Assembly (NCBI RefSeq): GCF_032884065.1
Contig: NC_088867.1
Location: forward strand, 30,434,252-30,498,251
Direction: 5' to 3'
DNA length: 64,000 nucleotides
From: Artemia franciscana
Lineage: Eukaryota; Arthropoda; Branchiopoda; Anostraca; Artemiidae
In this document: positions 1-11,689 of the stretch, piece after piece
Layout: every line of letters starts with the position of its first letter
How positions within the stretch are numbered: position 1 is the first letter of the stretch
Position numbers and translations under genes: made by a program
The notes under the pieces: model-generated
Seen by the model: only the letters and a program-made list of their open reading frames with translations
Databases searched by the model: none
What the model was told of the DNA's origin: nothing

Positions 1-194
1 AAAAAACGAACCAACTATTATGAAAATAACAACCCTTTTTGTTGGTTCTTCGATAGTTCTTAATTTTTTCCAGAAAAGAGCTTTGAGCTTTGTTGTAGTT
101 TGAGCTGCTAGTTTCGCTGACTGTATATAAAAAAATAAACTATAGGGGAAATATTATTTGATCCCACTTTCTAGAGCCAAAATCAAAGAGAGTT

Positions 195-465
195 GAGATG
201 TTAAGGCCACTTTCTACGGATGAAGGATAATAGGTTACGAAAATTCCGCTTTTTGACTATTTCACCTAGGGCAAATGAAAATCAGGACTTCCTCACAAGG
301 GATGGGAAAAGGTCATAAGAAAGAATCTAAAGGTAATTAGAAACTTAAAGAAGAGAGCAAGGAGTGAAGTTTAAAGATAGTTTCGTGAAAGATGAGGGTA
401 CACCCCTACGTTGCCCTCAGGTGACTTGGTGCTATGATGAGTCGTTAGTACTAGTAATAACAGCG
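195..465 (+). mobile_element. Degenerate 3' fragment of an RTE-like LINE
   Basis: The stretch resembles the end of the RTE-like element at 15.3-16.5 kb. Both contain a block reading CTACGGATGAAGGA, then a variable part, then a GTGAAG..AAGATGAGGG region, and finally CCCTCAGGTGACTTGGTGCTATGATGAGT followed by TAGTA-type trinucleotides, in the same order. All reading frames are broken. It is an old copy and carries no function that I can see. Confidence 0.4.
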
Positions 466-1309
466 TTGCATGATTAAATTTCTGAATTTGGATTTATTTA
501 CATCGTTACAGTAATTTGTATCATTAAATGCTCGTGACCACGTTTTTTTCCTTTTCTCTAAGACAGGTGCACCAAGAAACACCTATTTTCCAATGCTAAG
601 GGCAAAATTTACAAAGGTTAGCATTACATGGCACCAGTGTAATCCTGTATACGGTATGCTAAGGAATGGTTAGCACTTATTTGCTTAAACGTGTTTCTAG
701 TGTATCCCAGATTCGATCCAAAAACAGTGCAATTTAGGACAATCCAACAGTAAATTTAATCTACATTCACAGTATTTATATTCGATCTTCAGAGGCAGAG
801 AGAGAGAGGGGGAGGAGGGTATTTCCAGATATTTTGAACTGGTAGGATGGGATCTAAACAGAAAAAATGTGTTTTTGATTGACTTCTTTTCATTTTTTTA
901 AGCAGGAATGTGTGTTGAGGCGAAACCTTTTGTATTCTTGAAGATATGGGACTACTGAATGGGGCTTGCAGCTGTCCGGAGGAAATTACGTGCATCTCAG
1001 ATTTTAATACTTCAAACTTACTGAGATGACGATACTTTTTTTTTATTTTCACTTGGAAAGAAAATTGATTAGAAAACCATATATTCATTCACCGATTATA
1101 AATTATTGCTTCATCAAACTAAAGCACAATGAATATCCCATTAATTTGCTGGTATCTATTATAGATAAAAGGTTATAAATGGCAGATGAAAACAAATCAA
1201 CACTTCAGCCCCCAACTGAAATTCAACCCAGAAAATTTCTTGTGGACGATTGTGGGTGAATTTTTTTTTCATAGCGCACTTTTATTGGAATCTGATTGTC
1301 TTTAAAATC

Positions 1310-1505
1310 ATTCCGGAAATCCCCTTCTCTGTGGAAATGTTTTTCCGTAAAGAGACCCCCCCACCCTTACTAGAAAGTTATTCGAGTGGTTCTAGGCGTT
1401 TACCCCCTGGAAAATCCACCTGAAAAATACATCCCCCCGGCGAACATTCCCGGGAACACACTCCTGGAAGATACTCCCCCGGAAAATTCCCCCTCCCCTC
1501 TTGAA
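1310..1505. repeat. C-rich GGAAAATTCCCCC-type low-complexity repeat
   Basis: Short units of the form GGAAAATTCCCCC or GGAAATTCCC recur with runs of C. The same style returns at 3050-3160 and 56880-57060, so this is a dispersed low-complexity family. It has no coding content. Confidence 0.35.
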
Positions 1506-1575
1506 AAATAGGGCTTTTCAAATTTGCAAATTCTCTTTAAGTTTTTTTTCCTTTATTTCCCGTAGGGTGAAAGAA

Positions 1576-1968
1576 ATTTAGCACTTGTGCATTATACCGC
1601 ACTCACTCTAGTTTACGCTATGTAAAACTCGAAAACAAACCGGTTTCTGTGTTTGTTTCTTTCAGCTTAGCGTAAGACAAGACAAAGACATGTGACAGAA
1701 TAGACGGGAAATATATAATTTGGGCTATATATTTGCATATAAAGGGGGAGGGGAAAATATTTAGATAGTTTGAAGTAAGAAAACAATTCCAACTTTATAA
1801 TATGAAGAATCATTGTACCTAACACATTTTGCATAAGGCCCGCGAGCCCAAATTTGTTCCTAAAGAAACGAAGAAACTAGCGAAGAAATTGGCTTGTTCT
1901 CGAGTTTTACACATCGTAAACTTGAGTGAGTGGCGTAGAATACACAAATACCGGAATTTTCACGGAGA
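1576..1968. repeat. Foldback MITE, copy A
   Basis: The two ends are inverted copies of each other over about 60 bp. The left end has ACTCACTCTAGTTTACG and AAAACTCGAAAACAA; the right end reads the reverse complement, with TTCTCGAGTTTTACAC and GTAAACTTGAGTGAGT. A second copy in opposite orientation lies at 2414-2828. There is no ORF of note. A terminal-inverted-repeat, non-autonomous element is the likely identity. Confidence 0.55.
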
Positions 1969-1984
1969 GAGAGTCAGATTTCCC

Positions 1985-2395
1985 GGTATTATTTAAAAAC
2001 GATCAGAAATTAAACTAAAAATAAGTTTTTTCAACTGAAAGCAAGGAGCAACATCAAACCTTAAAACGAACAGAAATTATTACATACATGAAAGGGGCTA
2101 CCTCCTCCTCAAGACATCGCTCTTTGCACCAATTTTTTTTATAGAATTTAAAAAACAAATCTTATTATTTTAATTGAACGTCCATTACGTTTCAGGAATC
2201 GTTCTTAAATAATTAGGACAAAAAGTCAAAACTTTAGCGTAAAGACCAAGGTCTTGTTTAAGGGGTAATTCCTTTCATATACGTCATAATTTCTCTTTGT
2301 TTTAAGTTTTAAGATTGCTCCTTTCTTGCTGAAACAAACTTGTTTTTTTTTTTTTATTTATTTTCTGATCGTTTTTCAATAATAAAAGGAAATCT
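1985..2395. repeat. FB foldback element between two MITE copies
   Basis: The ends match the FB family seen many times in this window: left AACGATCAGAAATTAAA and CAACTGAAAGCAAGGAG, right the inverted form ending TTTCTGATCGTTTTT. The middle contains GCTCTTTGC and TTTAGCGTAAAG boxes in inverted orientation. The arms are diverged here, so this is an older copy. Confidence 0.5.
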
Positions 2396-2413
2396 GGCTC
2401 TCTCTCCATGAAA

Positions 2414-2828
2414 ACTTCCGGTACATGTGTATTATATGACACTCACTCAAGTTTACGACGTGTAAAACTCGAGAACAAACCGGTTTATTCCTTAGTTTCG
2501 TCGTTAGTTTAGGAAAAAATTTGGGCTACATATTTGCGCATTAGGAGGGGGGGGGGTATAGTATAGTGGGTCTGCATACAAAATGTGTTAGGTACAATTA
2601 TTTTGCATATTATGAAGTAAGAATTGTTTTCTGACTTCAAACCGTCCAAATACTATAACCCCCTTTATGTGCAAATATATAGCCCAAATTGTATAATTCT
2701 CATCTATTCTATCACTTGTCTTTGTCTTTTGTCTCGCTAAGCTAAAAGAAACTAACGAAGAAACCAGTTTGTCCTCGAGCTTTACACAGTGTAAGCTTGA
2801 GTGAGTGGCGTATAATAAACAAGTACCA
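2414..2828. repeat. Foldback MITE, copy B (inverted relative to copy A)
   Basis: It has the same terminal sequences as copy A, ACTCACTCAAGTTTACG and the matching GTAAGCTTGAGTGAGT end. The inner sequence (GGGCTACATATTTGC, TGTGTTAGGTACAAT) reads opposite to copy A. Copies A and B therefore make a larger inverted repeat around the FB element. Confidence 0.5.
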
Positions 2829-3179
2829 AAATTCCTTCCCCCAACAGAAAGTTAAAAAACAAAACTCAAATAATTTCTCAAATTTGGAAAGCCTTGTTTT
2901 CCACGAGGGTATTCTCTGGGGGAATTTTCCAAGGAGGGGGGGGTATGCGCTGGGTAATACTTTCATGGGGGTAAACGCTGGCCACCGTAAAACTGAGTAG
3001 GGAAAGAGAAAGTGAGACAAGTAAAAATAATTTTGTTTAGGAATTCTGAGAAATTCCCGGAATGGGAAATTTCTCCCGGAAAGTTCAACCCCCTGAAAAT
3101 TCCCTCTTCAAGGATATCTTTTCACTTCGAAGATCCCCAAACCAGAAAATTCACCCCCCCCCCCCACGAAAAGCGTATG

Positions 3180-4007
3180 TAAACTTCCTAATAACAAATT
3201 TCATAAGCAAACAATGAACAAACTTCATGACTTACAGACCTTTCCCCAGGGGCTGTGGGGGGTCATCTTATCCCCAAAGGCAATGCTACTGGACTTTCAA
3301 CTACGCTGAAAAAAAATGCTATCTCAAAATTTTGAAATCTCAAAATTTCGACTTTCAGGAAAAAAGGAAGGAGGGCTAGTTGCCACCCAACCCTGCAAGC
3401 TTCATGACGCAAACAATGGACAAACTTCATAACTTACAGGCCTTTCCCATGGGCTCTGGGGGTGTTATTATCTCAAAGGCATAGTTAACGGACTTTTCAA
3501 CTATGCTGAACAAAATGACTATCTAAAAATTTTGATTGGTCAACTTTGATGAAAAAAGGGGGAGAGGGTCAGTTGCCCCCAATTTATTTGGTAATTTAAA
3601 AAGGGCACTGGAAATTTTAATTTCCATTCGAAAGAGTCTTTTCCCGGAACTCCAGGACTATTGGTTCGATACAATCACCCCTGAAAAAAAACGCATCCGT
3701 GATCTTTCTTCTGGAAAAAAATACAAAACTCATTATTTTTGCAGATGGGGGCTTGAAAATTTTACAGTAAGTTTCTCAGATACGCTGAATTTTAGTGCGG
3801 TATTTTCATTAAGATTCCTTGACTTTTAAGGGGTCAGGAACTTTTGATGGGTAACACCAAACTTAATGAATCTTACATATTTGGAATCAGCATAACAAAC
3901 GAAATTTTTTGATATGTCTATCAATGCAAATTTTTTTTTTTAGATGTTCCGTCACTATTGAGCCGAGTTACTCCTTATTTACAGTTCGCTGCCACAAACT
4001 GTTTGAT
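3180..4007 (-). repeat. R1 dispersed repeat, diverged copy
   Basis: Shared landmarks with other R1 copies, read on the minus strand: the end box with CGAACTGTAAATAAGGAGTAACTCGGCTCAATAGTGACGG, the CCATCAAAAGTT box, the GGGGTGATTGTATCGA box, and the stretch with AAGTTTGTCCATTG. Open frames inside (for example 3536-3829) are accidental. No TSD was recognised. Confidence 0.55.
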
Positions 4008-4945
4008 TTTGAAGAAATTTATCTAAGCTTCTTCTATAATGAACTTTTTAATTCCAATCCTTCATATAATTCTTTTCACAAACTCCTATTTCGCAACCGA
4101 TGTTTGATAATGCCGTGCCTGGTATGCTATTAGTGTTCAAAAAACTCCGATAAAATGACTGTCCATGTTTGAATAGACATTCAATGTCTGTTCTTATTCA
4201 GTTCAGTTGTCCTGTCACCGATGCGGTTGCTTGGAGAGGGCCTCTTTTATCTTAGTGTTTGTTTTAAGTTTTGTCCTGTATTTATTCAGTCCCGTGGGCT
4301 CTTAACTGTATTTTTTTACTCTTTACCTCCTATTTTGCACTGAGGGCGGCTGAGTGCTGAGCGGTGATCTCGATCGAAATATTCTCATGTTATTCTTTTT
4401 CGTTCACTGTCTGGAATTATCCTCGCTGTTTTCTTAGTTACAAAATTTTTCATTTTGTCATTTCTAGTGAAATCGCCCAAGTGATTACAATTGAATTGTT
4501 GGGTAAAATTATTATTCAAAAATGGTTAAAAGTGGGGATAACAAAAAAAAAAAACATGATAATCTGTTTAATAAACATGCTACATATTATAAAGGAAGAA
4601 GCTTAATTGCTTTAGCGTTTGTCCATAGTTTTGTATTTATCCTAAGCCTGTAACTGGGACCTTGAAAGGGGCTTGTGAGGCATTGTTGGAAAAGCGGTCA
4701 TTGTATTTGGAAAAACAGTAAAATAAGGAATGTAATAGTACCACTTCTATTTATTTAGCATGTTTCCTCTCCAAGTGGTTGTTAACTACTAAAAGCTTAC
4801 CAAAAGTTTCATCAGCACTTCAAGAAGCTTACAAAGGAATTTTCTTGGACTTGATTAGATTAAAGAAAGGTTCCTTGAAGTTATAAACCTGTTTTATGAA
4901 AAATAAAGACATGGAAAACCGCGTTATTTAAATAAAAATAGAAAC

Positions 4946-4951
4946 TTTATT
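4946..4951 (-). promoter_or_regulatory. Poly(A) signal of the cuticle-protein gene
   Basis: AATAAA on the minus strand lies about 37 bp past the TAA stop of the cuticle gene. This is a normal placement for a short arthropod 3' UTR. Confidence 0.65.
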
Positions 4952-4987
4952 TACATAGAAGTAAAAATGTAAGAAGTCTGAGGTCGT

Positions 4988-5237
4988 TTACGCAGCGGCT
5001 CTTCTTGCAATGCTTTGCAAAAGTTTAATAACATGTGCGGGCATTTCGGGTGCAACTGGAAGAAGGTCACTGGATGGCTGGTATCCGTTTTCATCAGCAG
5101 TGAAAGAAAATCTGACCTCAGAACCATCAGGTGCAGTATAAGTCCATGAACCGGTTTGTGCGGTGCCAGCATCTTCTGGTGTAATCTGCTTCAATTGGCC
5201 GCTCTCCTCGCGTGTAATACCGTTGCTTGTTTTATAG
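4988..5237 (-). CDS. Terminal exon: RR-1 domain and C-terminus
   Basis: The exon codes for about 82 residues after completing a split Ala codon. It holds nearly the whole RR-1 domain and a C-terminal tail (PEMPAHVIKLLQSIARRAAA) before TAA. The open frame extends upstream to 5275, but that part runs through a T-rich acceptor tract and is intronic. The exon starts right after TTTTTTTCTAG. Confidence 0.85.
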
Positions 5238-7609
5238 CTAGAAAAAAAGAAATGACAGTTGGTTTTTGTGAGCAATCGTTACAGGGGCATTAAATTCAAT
5301 GGTGTTAGCTTTAACAAGATTTTATCACATAATTAATAGGACCGTGCAACTTACAATAGAAAAGGTTTAACTTTCTGAGGAAAATCAAAGATAATAATAG
5401 TTTTTTTTACAGCTTAAATGTCAAGCCTAGTTCATAGACCAAATTAGAAAATCTGATTTAGACCAATCGACATCTTTTAGTATATTAGACGCAGAAAAGC
5501 AGACAGACCCATTCAGAAGCCAAACTAATTCCGCTTCTAAAACAGTCGACAGAGAAAGTATAAACATAGTGAAAAGTTTTTAATACAAAACTAATATACC
5601 GAAATAGATATAAAGAGTAAATGTGTAAGATAAGTGAAGAAAAAAACCCTTTGTTTTGCAATGATTTGTGTTCATTTCAGGTTTTAGTGTTGCTCTTTAC
5701 GGTCATTTCAACAGAAATTTAAAATGAAGATACTGTCTTATTTGAACTCGCCTACAATAAATGAATTGACTATACAATAGTAAAATTCAGCCCGTCCAAA
5801 GGACACGACCGCTTGAGAGTGTGCCTTGGAACCTAACATGTTTTGACGAGGAAGATTAATGGTCATTTTTTGTACCTGTATTGCAGAATAAGAATGCTTC
5901 TTTTGTAATTCGGTAGCCATAAAAGGTGGAAATTAGAAAATCTTTGACTTACGGGGATTCCATTACGGAGTTGAAAAGTTTCTCTGAGGTTTGCAAAACT
6001 TTTGGTAATTTTTGTTATGAAAATTGCAACTTTATTAACTTAATAAAATTTCTACTACTGAACTAGCAAAACAAAACTGTCCTAAATCCAAGAGTGTACT
6101 TCTTAGGGCTCCTTTGATGCTAGGTACTACTAAGCTCGTGTACTTCTACTACTACTAACAGCTTACTGCAGCACCAATCCGCCTGAGGCCAAAACAGCTA
6201 CGCACGCTCCTCCTCGTTTAAAGCATTCCTCTTTACACCCTCCCAAGAAGTCTCCATTTCTCTTAAATTTTTGCTTGCAACGTCCTCCAACCCCAGTCGG
6301 GGACAACCTACTTTTCGTTTGTCCTTTGACGGTTGCTTGTGTAGGTTATAAAACTAACACCTCAGCCCGTTAGGGCAAGGATTCTATATCTTTTCTAGAC
6401 TTATGAGGATTATGAAGAAATGAGCGATAATGTGGAGGAGACTAGGATCTTTCAATCCAACATTGAAACAAGATACAATAAGAAATTTGCTGGAAAAGGT
6501 TGAGGATCTAAAAGAGGTTTAGTATCGGGTGTCTAAAAAAGGATATTCACCTTTTCCTCTTTTTTTCCATGTTTTCTTCCTTTTATATCGATTAATTCCA
6601 AATATATAGAACTGAATTATCTATGTTGAACTTTCAGTTTAGACTGTCTATTTAATTTTGCGAAGAGTAGAAACGACACCCTGTACTTCAGGGAGCGGGA
6701 AATCGCGTCAATTCACAACAATTTAGGAGAAAGGGCCAAATGTGCGTTTGAAATCTAGGGAGGGGTAGTATTGTCTTTTTTCTTAAATTTCCAATGAAAA
6801 TACAAAATAAATGTCAAGAGTAGAGATTCAAATGTTCTTATTTCAAAAATGAAATAACCACATGGGAATCATTATTTCGTATACATTAATTCTTTACAAT
6901 TCTCGGCACACGGAACTATGAGACGGAATGTTAACTAGAATCAGCAATTTTACATAATTTATTTATTATTGTTTATAGTTTTACTGTAGTCTAAAGATGG
7001 TGGATAAGTTTCGAGGTTTCCGTATCATTAATTAGGCATCTAAAGAACAAAACTTTAAAAACGGAAATTTCTATGAAAATTCTTGGGATTTGTGAAAACA
7101 GTAATAATTAAAAGATCTGATGGTCTTTGACCAGGACACTTGCCGAATACGTTCCTGAAGCTGATTAATAAAAAACTGCAGTAAATTAAATATTGTTGAA
7201 GTTTTCCTCTGTAACTATAACTAGTAGAAAGTTTTACCATTTTAAGAATGAGTGATATGCACAATGGAGCAAGAGAAATTTTATTCTATTTGCGCTGTAA
7301 ATTAACCAAAAATAGCAGACTAATGACAAAAAAGGTGCATAACTATCAATACACAGTTCAGACCAATTCTAAGTGTTGGGAATTGTAGGCTCAATCGTTT
7401 CGTGGAATATAATATTTTTGTTCTTGTTTCAGAGAAAAATGCTGATAAATAATTTTATGGAGAGGATGAGTAATAAAAATCACTTACGCGAATCTGTAGC
7501 TTCCATCTTCAGGGTTTAGCTCGCTTTCTTCTTCAATAACTTCGGCTTCTCTTTCAGATGCCTGGGGGCGACAATAAGCAACGGCTAACAGGCAGGCAAC
7601 GACAATGAA
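4988..7609 (-). CDS. Cuticle protein with RR-1 chitin-binding domain (partial gene, two exons seen)
   Basis: This is a structural protein of the exoskeleton that is secreted and binds chitin. The exons found are 7488-7609 and 4988-5237. Spliced, they give about 123 residues, beginning FIVVACLLAVAYC (the core and cleavage side of a signal peptide), then an acidic linker (EREAEVIEEESE), then the Rebers-Riddiford domain. The domain runs from DGSYRFAYKTSNG through GSWTYTAPDGSEVRFSFTAD to ENGYQPSSDLLP. The F-x-A-D-E-N-G-Y-x-P end is the RR-1 type, associated in arthropods with flexible cuticle. The splice sites are canonical: donor GTAAGTG below 7488, acceptor TTTTCTAG above 5237, acceptor TTTTATTTTAG above 7609. 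The join is in phase (GC|C, Ala). Exon 7488-7609 begins in phase 0, so a tiny first exon (typically Met-Lys in this family) should lie further right on the minus strand. I did not find it. The gene looks intact otherwise, with a TAA stop and AATAAA. The family assignment is from the motif, and no ortholog can be named. Confidence 0.85.
5238..7487 (-). other. Intron of the cuticle gene
   Basis: It is a 2.25-kb GT-AG intron, AT-rich, with no competing gene. It contains an RTE 3' fragment (6120-6345). The open frames 5738-5920 and 7055-7264 show no recognisable domain and are probably chance. Confidence 0.75.
6120..6345 (-). mobile_element. RTE-like LINE 3' end inside the cuticle-gene intron
   Basis: On the minus strand it reads like the last ~200 bp of the 15.3-kb RTE copy: GTTGGAGGACGT..., GGAGACTTCTTGGGAGGGTG, GAGGAGGAGCGTGCGTAGCTG, GGCCTCAGGCGG, then a TAGTAGTAGTAG-type tail. 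The coding frame is broken. It is 5'-truncated, as is usual for LINEs. Confidence 0.6.
7488..7609 (-). CDS. Signal-peptide exon of the cuticle protein
   Basis: It has 122 bp, 40 codons plus two bases. The first 13 residues are hydrophobic and end in AYC, then RPQASEREAEV follows. The 3' side ends DGSYRF plus GC, which is completed by C of the next exon. It is flanked by AG and GTAAGTG. It lacks its own ATG, so at least one upstream exon is missing from this annotation. Confidence 0.75.
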
Positions 7610-8596
7610 CTAAAATAAAAAGCCTGATCACGTCATATGTCTAAGATTACTAAGAGAACTCATAAAAGGGTAAAAAGTAGTTTGGATAGAGTTAATTCAA
7701 GAAGTTAGGTTTAACCAAGACAATAAAAATAAACATTCATTATCCATATGTAAGCATTATAATTGATGCAACTATATGGTAAATAAATAACAGTAAACCC
7801 CCCTCTCTAGGGAGACCTCTATCTCCTCTAGATTCACCTAATTTAAATCTAAAAGTCTTACACTATGGGTCACTGAAGGATTTGATCTGTTGCATGCCCT
7901 TTTAGATTAGCGCGCTAGTTATATTACGTGGTTAAATAATGTCACATAAACCAAAAGTGATCAACATCTTAAAATGTCCAAATTTACAAAGGCTAATGCT
8001 AAAATTTACAGGAATAGAAATAAACGAAGAGAAATGTCTAAAATCCAGCATTTTTGGCTTATGTAACATCATTTAAAGCCATGTTAATAGTGGGATCTCC
8101 AATATTTGATTCTGTCTAACAGTGGTTACAATGCTTGAAGCAATTTTGAAACGGTAATAAAAAAAATATTATAAAGCCATCAGGTAGATTCAGGGGGGCA
8201 GCTCTTTGAGGATTGGATTATGGAATATTACTAATTTAAGTAAACAAGGAGAAGATGTTCCTAAAATAGCATTAAATGGTTGGGAGATATCCAAAGATCT
8301 TAAACGTGGAGGGGCGGTTCAAACCGTTCTTAGTTTTAAAAGTGATATATTACATGAATGTGTCTGTTAGCAGCAAAAATATATGAATGTGGGAGGGAAG
8401 TGTATTGGTAAAACTCTCTCAGAACTTCGGAAACCTCACGGAAGTTCTACTTCAAACCCCAATTTTTTTTATAACAAGTCCAAATAAATTGATTTGCAAG
8501 CTAATCATTTCAGCTAACTTCACGGATAAATGGATAATTTTCAGATAATTTATATCTTAATATAAATTAGCTGAAATCTGTCCTCTACTTGTGTGA
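7610..8596. other. No gene recognised
   Basis: AT-rich sequence to the right of the signal-peptide exon. The promoter and first exon of the cuticle gene should lie here or further right. I searched for a Met-Lys codon pair followed by a good donor on the minus strand and saw no convincing one. Confidence 0.4.
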
Positions 8597-9172
8597 AACA
8601 GTTCGTGGTAACGAGTTGTAATTAAGGATCGACTCGGGTCAATAGTAACTGAAACTCTAGCAAAAAGGATTTTGATAACAATTCGCTTTTCAAAAAGAAT
8701 TCGCTTTTTCTGCTGATTCCAAAAATATAAATTAATTAACTGTAGTGTTAATCATCAAAAGATACGAGCCTGTGAAAATTTTCCTGATTTTCGAATAGAG
8801 GGGCATCCCTAAAAGGCAAATGATCGTAATAAAAATCACACCATTAGGCCTAGCATGCTAGAGAACGCTGCTGAAGATTTTTCAAGCTCCTATTTGCAAA
8901 AAGTAGAATTATGCAATCTTTTTTTCAGAAGAAAGATCATGAATGCGTGCTAAATTGTTCGTTTGTGTGTTTATTAGGGATGATCGTATCGAAAGAAAGG
9001 TTCAAGAAGATCGATAGAGGACTCATTCGAACGGAAATTAAGAGTTCCAGTGCCCTTCTTAAGTGTCTAAAAAGATCGCATCGTGGAAAGTGGCGTTTCT
9101 GGCATCACGTGGCACCAATATGCGATTTCCCTTCAAAAAGGACAAAGCTGCTATTTATTGGAAAGTATTAGA
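8597..9172 (+). repeat. R1 dispersed repeat, truncated copy
   Basis: Starts with the R1 terminal hairpin box (CAGTTCGTGGTAACGAG) and continues AATAGTAACTGAAACTC, TTACTGTAG-type, CCTAAAAGGCAAATGATCG and CATTCGAACGGAAATTAAGAGTTCCAGTGCCC as in other copies. It stops near GGAAAGTATTAG. The ORF 8911-9171 is incidental. Confidence 0.6.
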
Positions 9173-10329
9173 TAGTCAATCCATTTAACAGTATCAAAAA
9201 CCTATATAATCAGCTTCCCAGGTACAGAGGAAGTTATCCCGCAAGGTGGCACATTCGTTCCTGAAAAGTTACGTGGTTTGTACAAGAAAAATTGTTAATA
9301 TTTACATTTATCATAAACTTGACTTAACTAAGTTCATTCCCTTGATTTCTCATGAAATTATGTATAGCGATGTATAATTGTGAATTAGCTATTATGAAGG
9401 AGGGACGGGGGTCCATTGTGTAGGCGGGGGTTTGCCAGGTTCCTGAAAGAGCGCATTTTAATGTTCATTTTGTTTAACTCTCCATTGACTTTCATATATA
9501 CATAGAAAGGGGTTGGGGGAGGAGTTTAGATATCAACATCTCGTCTCCCTTCATTTACACTAAGCCTGAATAAGGGTGCTGCGGGGTGATTTCTCTCTTG
9601 TTGTTGCAGGGCAGAAATTGATATTTAACCCCTCATGGGAATGTTTTTGACCTGCATTTTTATTATTGGTGCTGTAGGGCAGAAGGGGTGGGGGTGGGGG
9701 ATAATATTGTCCCTCCCATTGGGCAGTTTTTTCTATGGAGCATAGAAATATTACACTCACATGACTACCGGCACAGAGGAGGAAACTTGAAGTAGGACAT
9801 CGTGAGCCTCGCCAGAAAATTCCCTGGGGGGGGGAATGCTACCAGGAGCTTTGCTTGCAGTGATTTTAAATGGTAATATTTATCTTTCCCTATTTATATA
9901 CAGTGTTTGGGTGTATTGGAACATTTGAACATATCTGCACAATGTATATAAATACCAGAGTTCTATTGAAACTACAGTTTTATTGTAGAGGCCTGGATAA
10001 CTTCAAAAATTCAAATTCAATCAGAACTTCCATCCAAGTGAACAATAATAATCCTTTTCGTATCACAAAAATTATTTAGTAAAAATATTATTAATAACTT
10101 GTTCGAAAAAACTAGTGTTCGTCGAAAATTTGACTAAATATCCAAAATTCTATCCAAAATTCAAACTACAATCCAGCATTTTAACTCTTAAGCAGAAAAA
10201 CTAACAAAACATGACACTACCAATCAGTTTACAGTTATTGATCTATAGCCCACAATTTAACAGTAAGAAATTAGAGGTTTGTGTGGCTGGTAGCCCGCAT
10301 TATATCTTGTTAGGCTTGATCATGGGTTG
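9173..10329. other. No gene recognised; AT-rich with G-rich runs
   Basis: Contains G-rich patches (9470-9520, 9670-9705, 9820-9840) and short ORFs without recognisable domains. A CACTCACATGACTACC stretch at 9757-9772 gave a good donor-like GTGAGTG on the minus strand, but its upstream frame closes at once. Confidence 0.35.
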
Positions 10330-10812
10330 AAAAGTGATAAAAAACTTAAATATAAAAGCAATTTTTTCAACTGGAAGCCAGGGGCAACATTAAAACTAAA
10401 AATGAGTAGAAATAATTTTGTATTTCAGCTGGGCTGCCCCCCTTTAAGCCCCTCATTTTTAAGCTAAAGTTTGATTTTTTGATTTATCAAATTTTTAAAG
10501 AGCGACTGCTGAAGCCCAAGGACCTTTGAATCGTAAGAGAAACTATTTTAAAGGACTATCTCCCCCCTTTAAGCCCCTCGTTCTTTACGCTAAAGTTTGA
10601 CTTTTTGTCCTAATCTTTCTTAAGAACGACTGCAGAAGCCTAAGGACTGAATCGTAAACGAAACTATTTTAAAGCACTAAAAAACATTGGTCTATTGAGT
10701 TAGTGGTCAAAGAGGGGGCAGCCACCCTCACATAAGGAAAAAAATTCTGTTCTTTTTAAGATTTAATGCTCCTTATTTTCAGTTGGAAGAACTTGTTTAA
10801 AAAAAAAAAAAA
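10330..10812. repeat. FB-type foldback element, diverged
   Basis: The left end has TTTTTTCAACTGGAAGCCAGGGGCAACATTAAAAC. The right end has the inverse (AATGCTCCTTATTTTCAGTTGG). Inside, a block (CCTTTAAGCCCCTC.TT..TAAGCTAAAGTTTGA) occurs twice at about 130 bp spacing. No coding content. Confidence 0.45.
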
Positions 10813-11029
10813 TTAAAACAGACAAGAACGTAGGGATTTATTGCAGAAATTGTTTTCGACGATAACGTAAAAACCTGTCAAACCTGTCAAAAATTTCGGA
10901 TATATATGAAATGCCTGGGTATGCAATTTTTGACAGAATTGGACCCCCAGTGCCCTGCAGAATTCTGGTATAACACAGAAATTTATTAACAAAAACTATA
11001 ACCCTCTATTTTCGTATTCAACGCTCGTT

Positions 11030-11232
11030 CCGACTATAGCAATCGCTGCCAGTCATGATTGTGTCCTTGTCCTCTTCCTCCAAATGCCTGGATATACGCC
11101 TGGGAACGTCTTTGAAGGGTGTAAAGAGGGAAGTTTTGAAAAGATTGGGGTGGAGAAGGAGCTTGTACAGCTAAGTTGGCCTCAAGTGGGCTGGTGCTGA
11201 GATGGGTAGTAGTACGCACAGTAGTATTATAT
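11030..11232 (+). mobile_element. RTE-like LINE 3' fragment
   Basis: GGGTGTAAAGAGGGAAGTTTTGAAAAGATTGGGGTGGAGAAGGAGCTTGTACAGCT and GGCCTCAAGTGGGCTGGTGCTGAGATG match the end of the 15.3-kb RTE copy. The sequence ends in GTAGTAGTACG-type tail repeats. The coding frame is not maintained. Confidence 0.6.
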
Positions 11233-11532
11233 ACAAAAGTTAGACGATTTTATTAGTTTGTATTAATTTTTGTTCTTATTTCGCATTATCAGCTGCTTCA
11301 TAGCACCAAATAATATTATTTTGAAAAGAAAAAGCAAATAACAACAAAATCAGACAGCTTTTGTGAGGTGCTTATGGCTATATACTCATCTTACTGGCGA
11401 GGGGTTGGAGGGCAACTATTACGGTAGCGGCCAAATATATTTGGGAACAGCGTTGAATGAGGAACCGAATGATGCTACTCTTTTGCAAAGGGCACTACTA
11501 AACAATGTAATAATATGAAACTGTTTAGTTAA

Positions 11533-11535
<3 letters not shown>

Positions 11536-11591
<56 letters not shown>
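11536..11591. repeat. (TA)n microsatellite, left flank of the Helitron
   Basis: A pure AT dinucleotide run that ends exactly at the Helitron 5' TC. The same dinucleotide run resumes on the far side of the Helitron at 13473, so the two parts were probably one microsatellite before insertion. Confidence 0.9.
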
Positions 11592-11594
<3 letters not shown>

Positions 11595-11689
11595 ATATAT
11601 ATAAAAATAAGTTGTCTGTGGATGGATGGATGGATGTGTCAGGTGACGTCACCTGAAAAAACTGGATCAGGTGACGTCAAAACTGAAAA

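Noticed and set aside
4951..5172. 73-codon minus frame overlapping the cuticle exon
   Set aside because: Out of frame with the RR-1 domain; a shadow of the real exon.
9560..9830. First exon of the cuticle gene near 9757-9775 (GTGAGTG donor on the minus strand)
   Set aside because: The upstream minus-strand ATG frame reaches a TAG before the donor, and the join would not supply a Met in phase.
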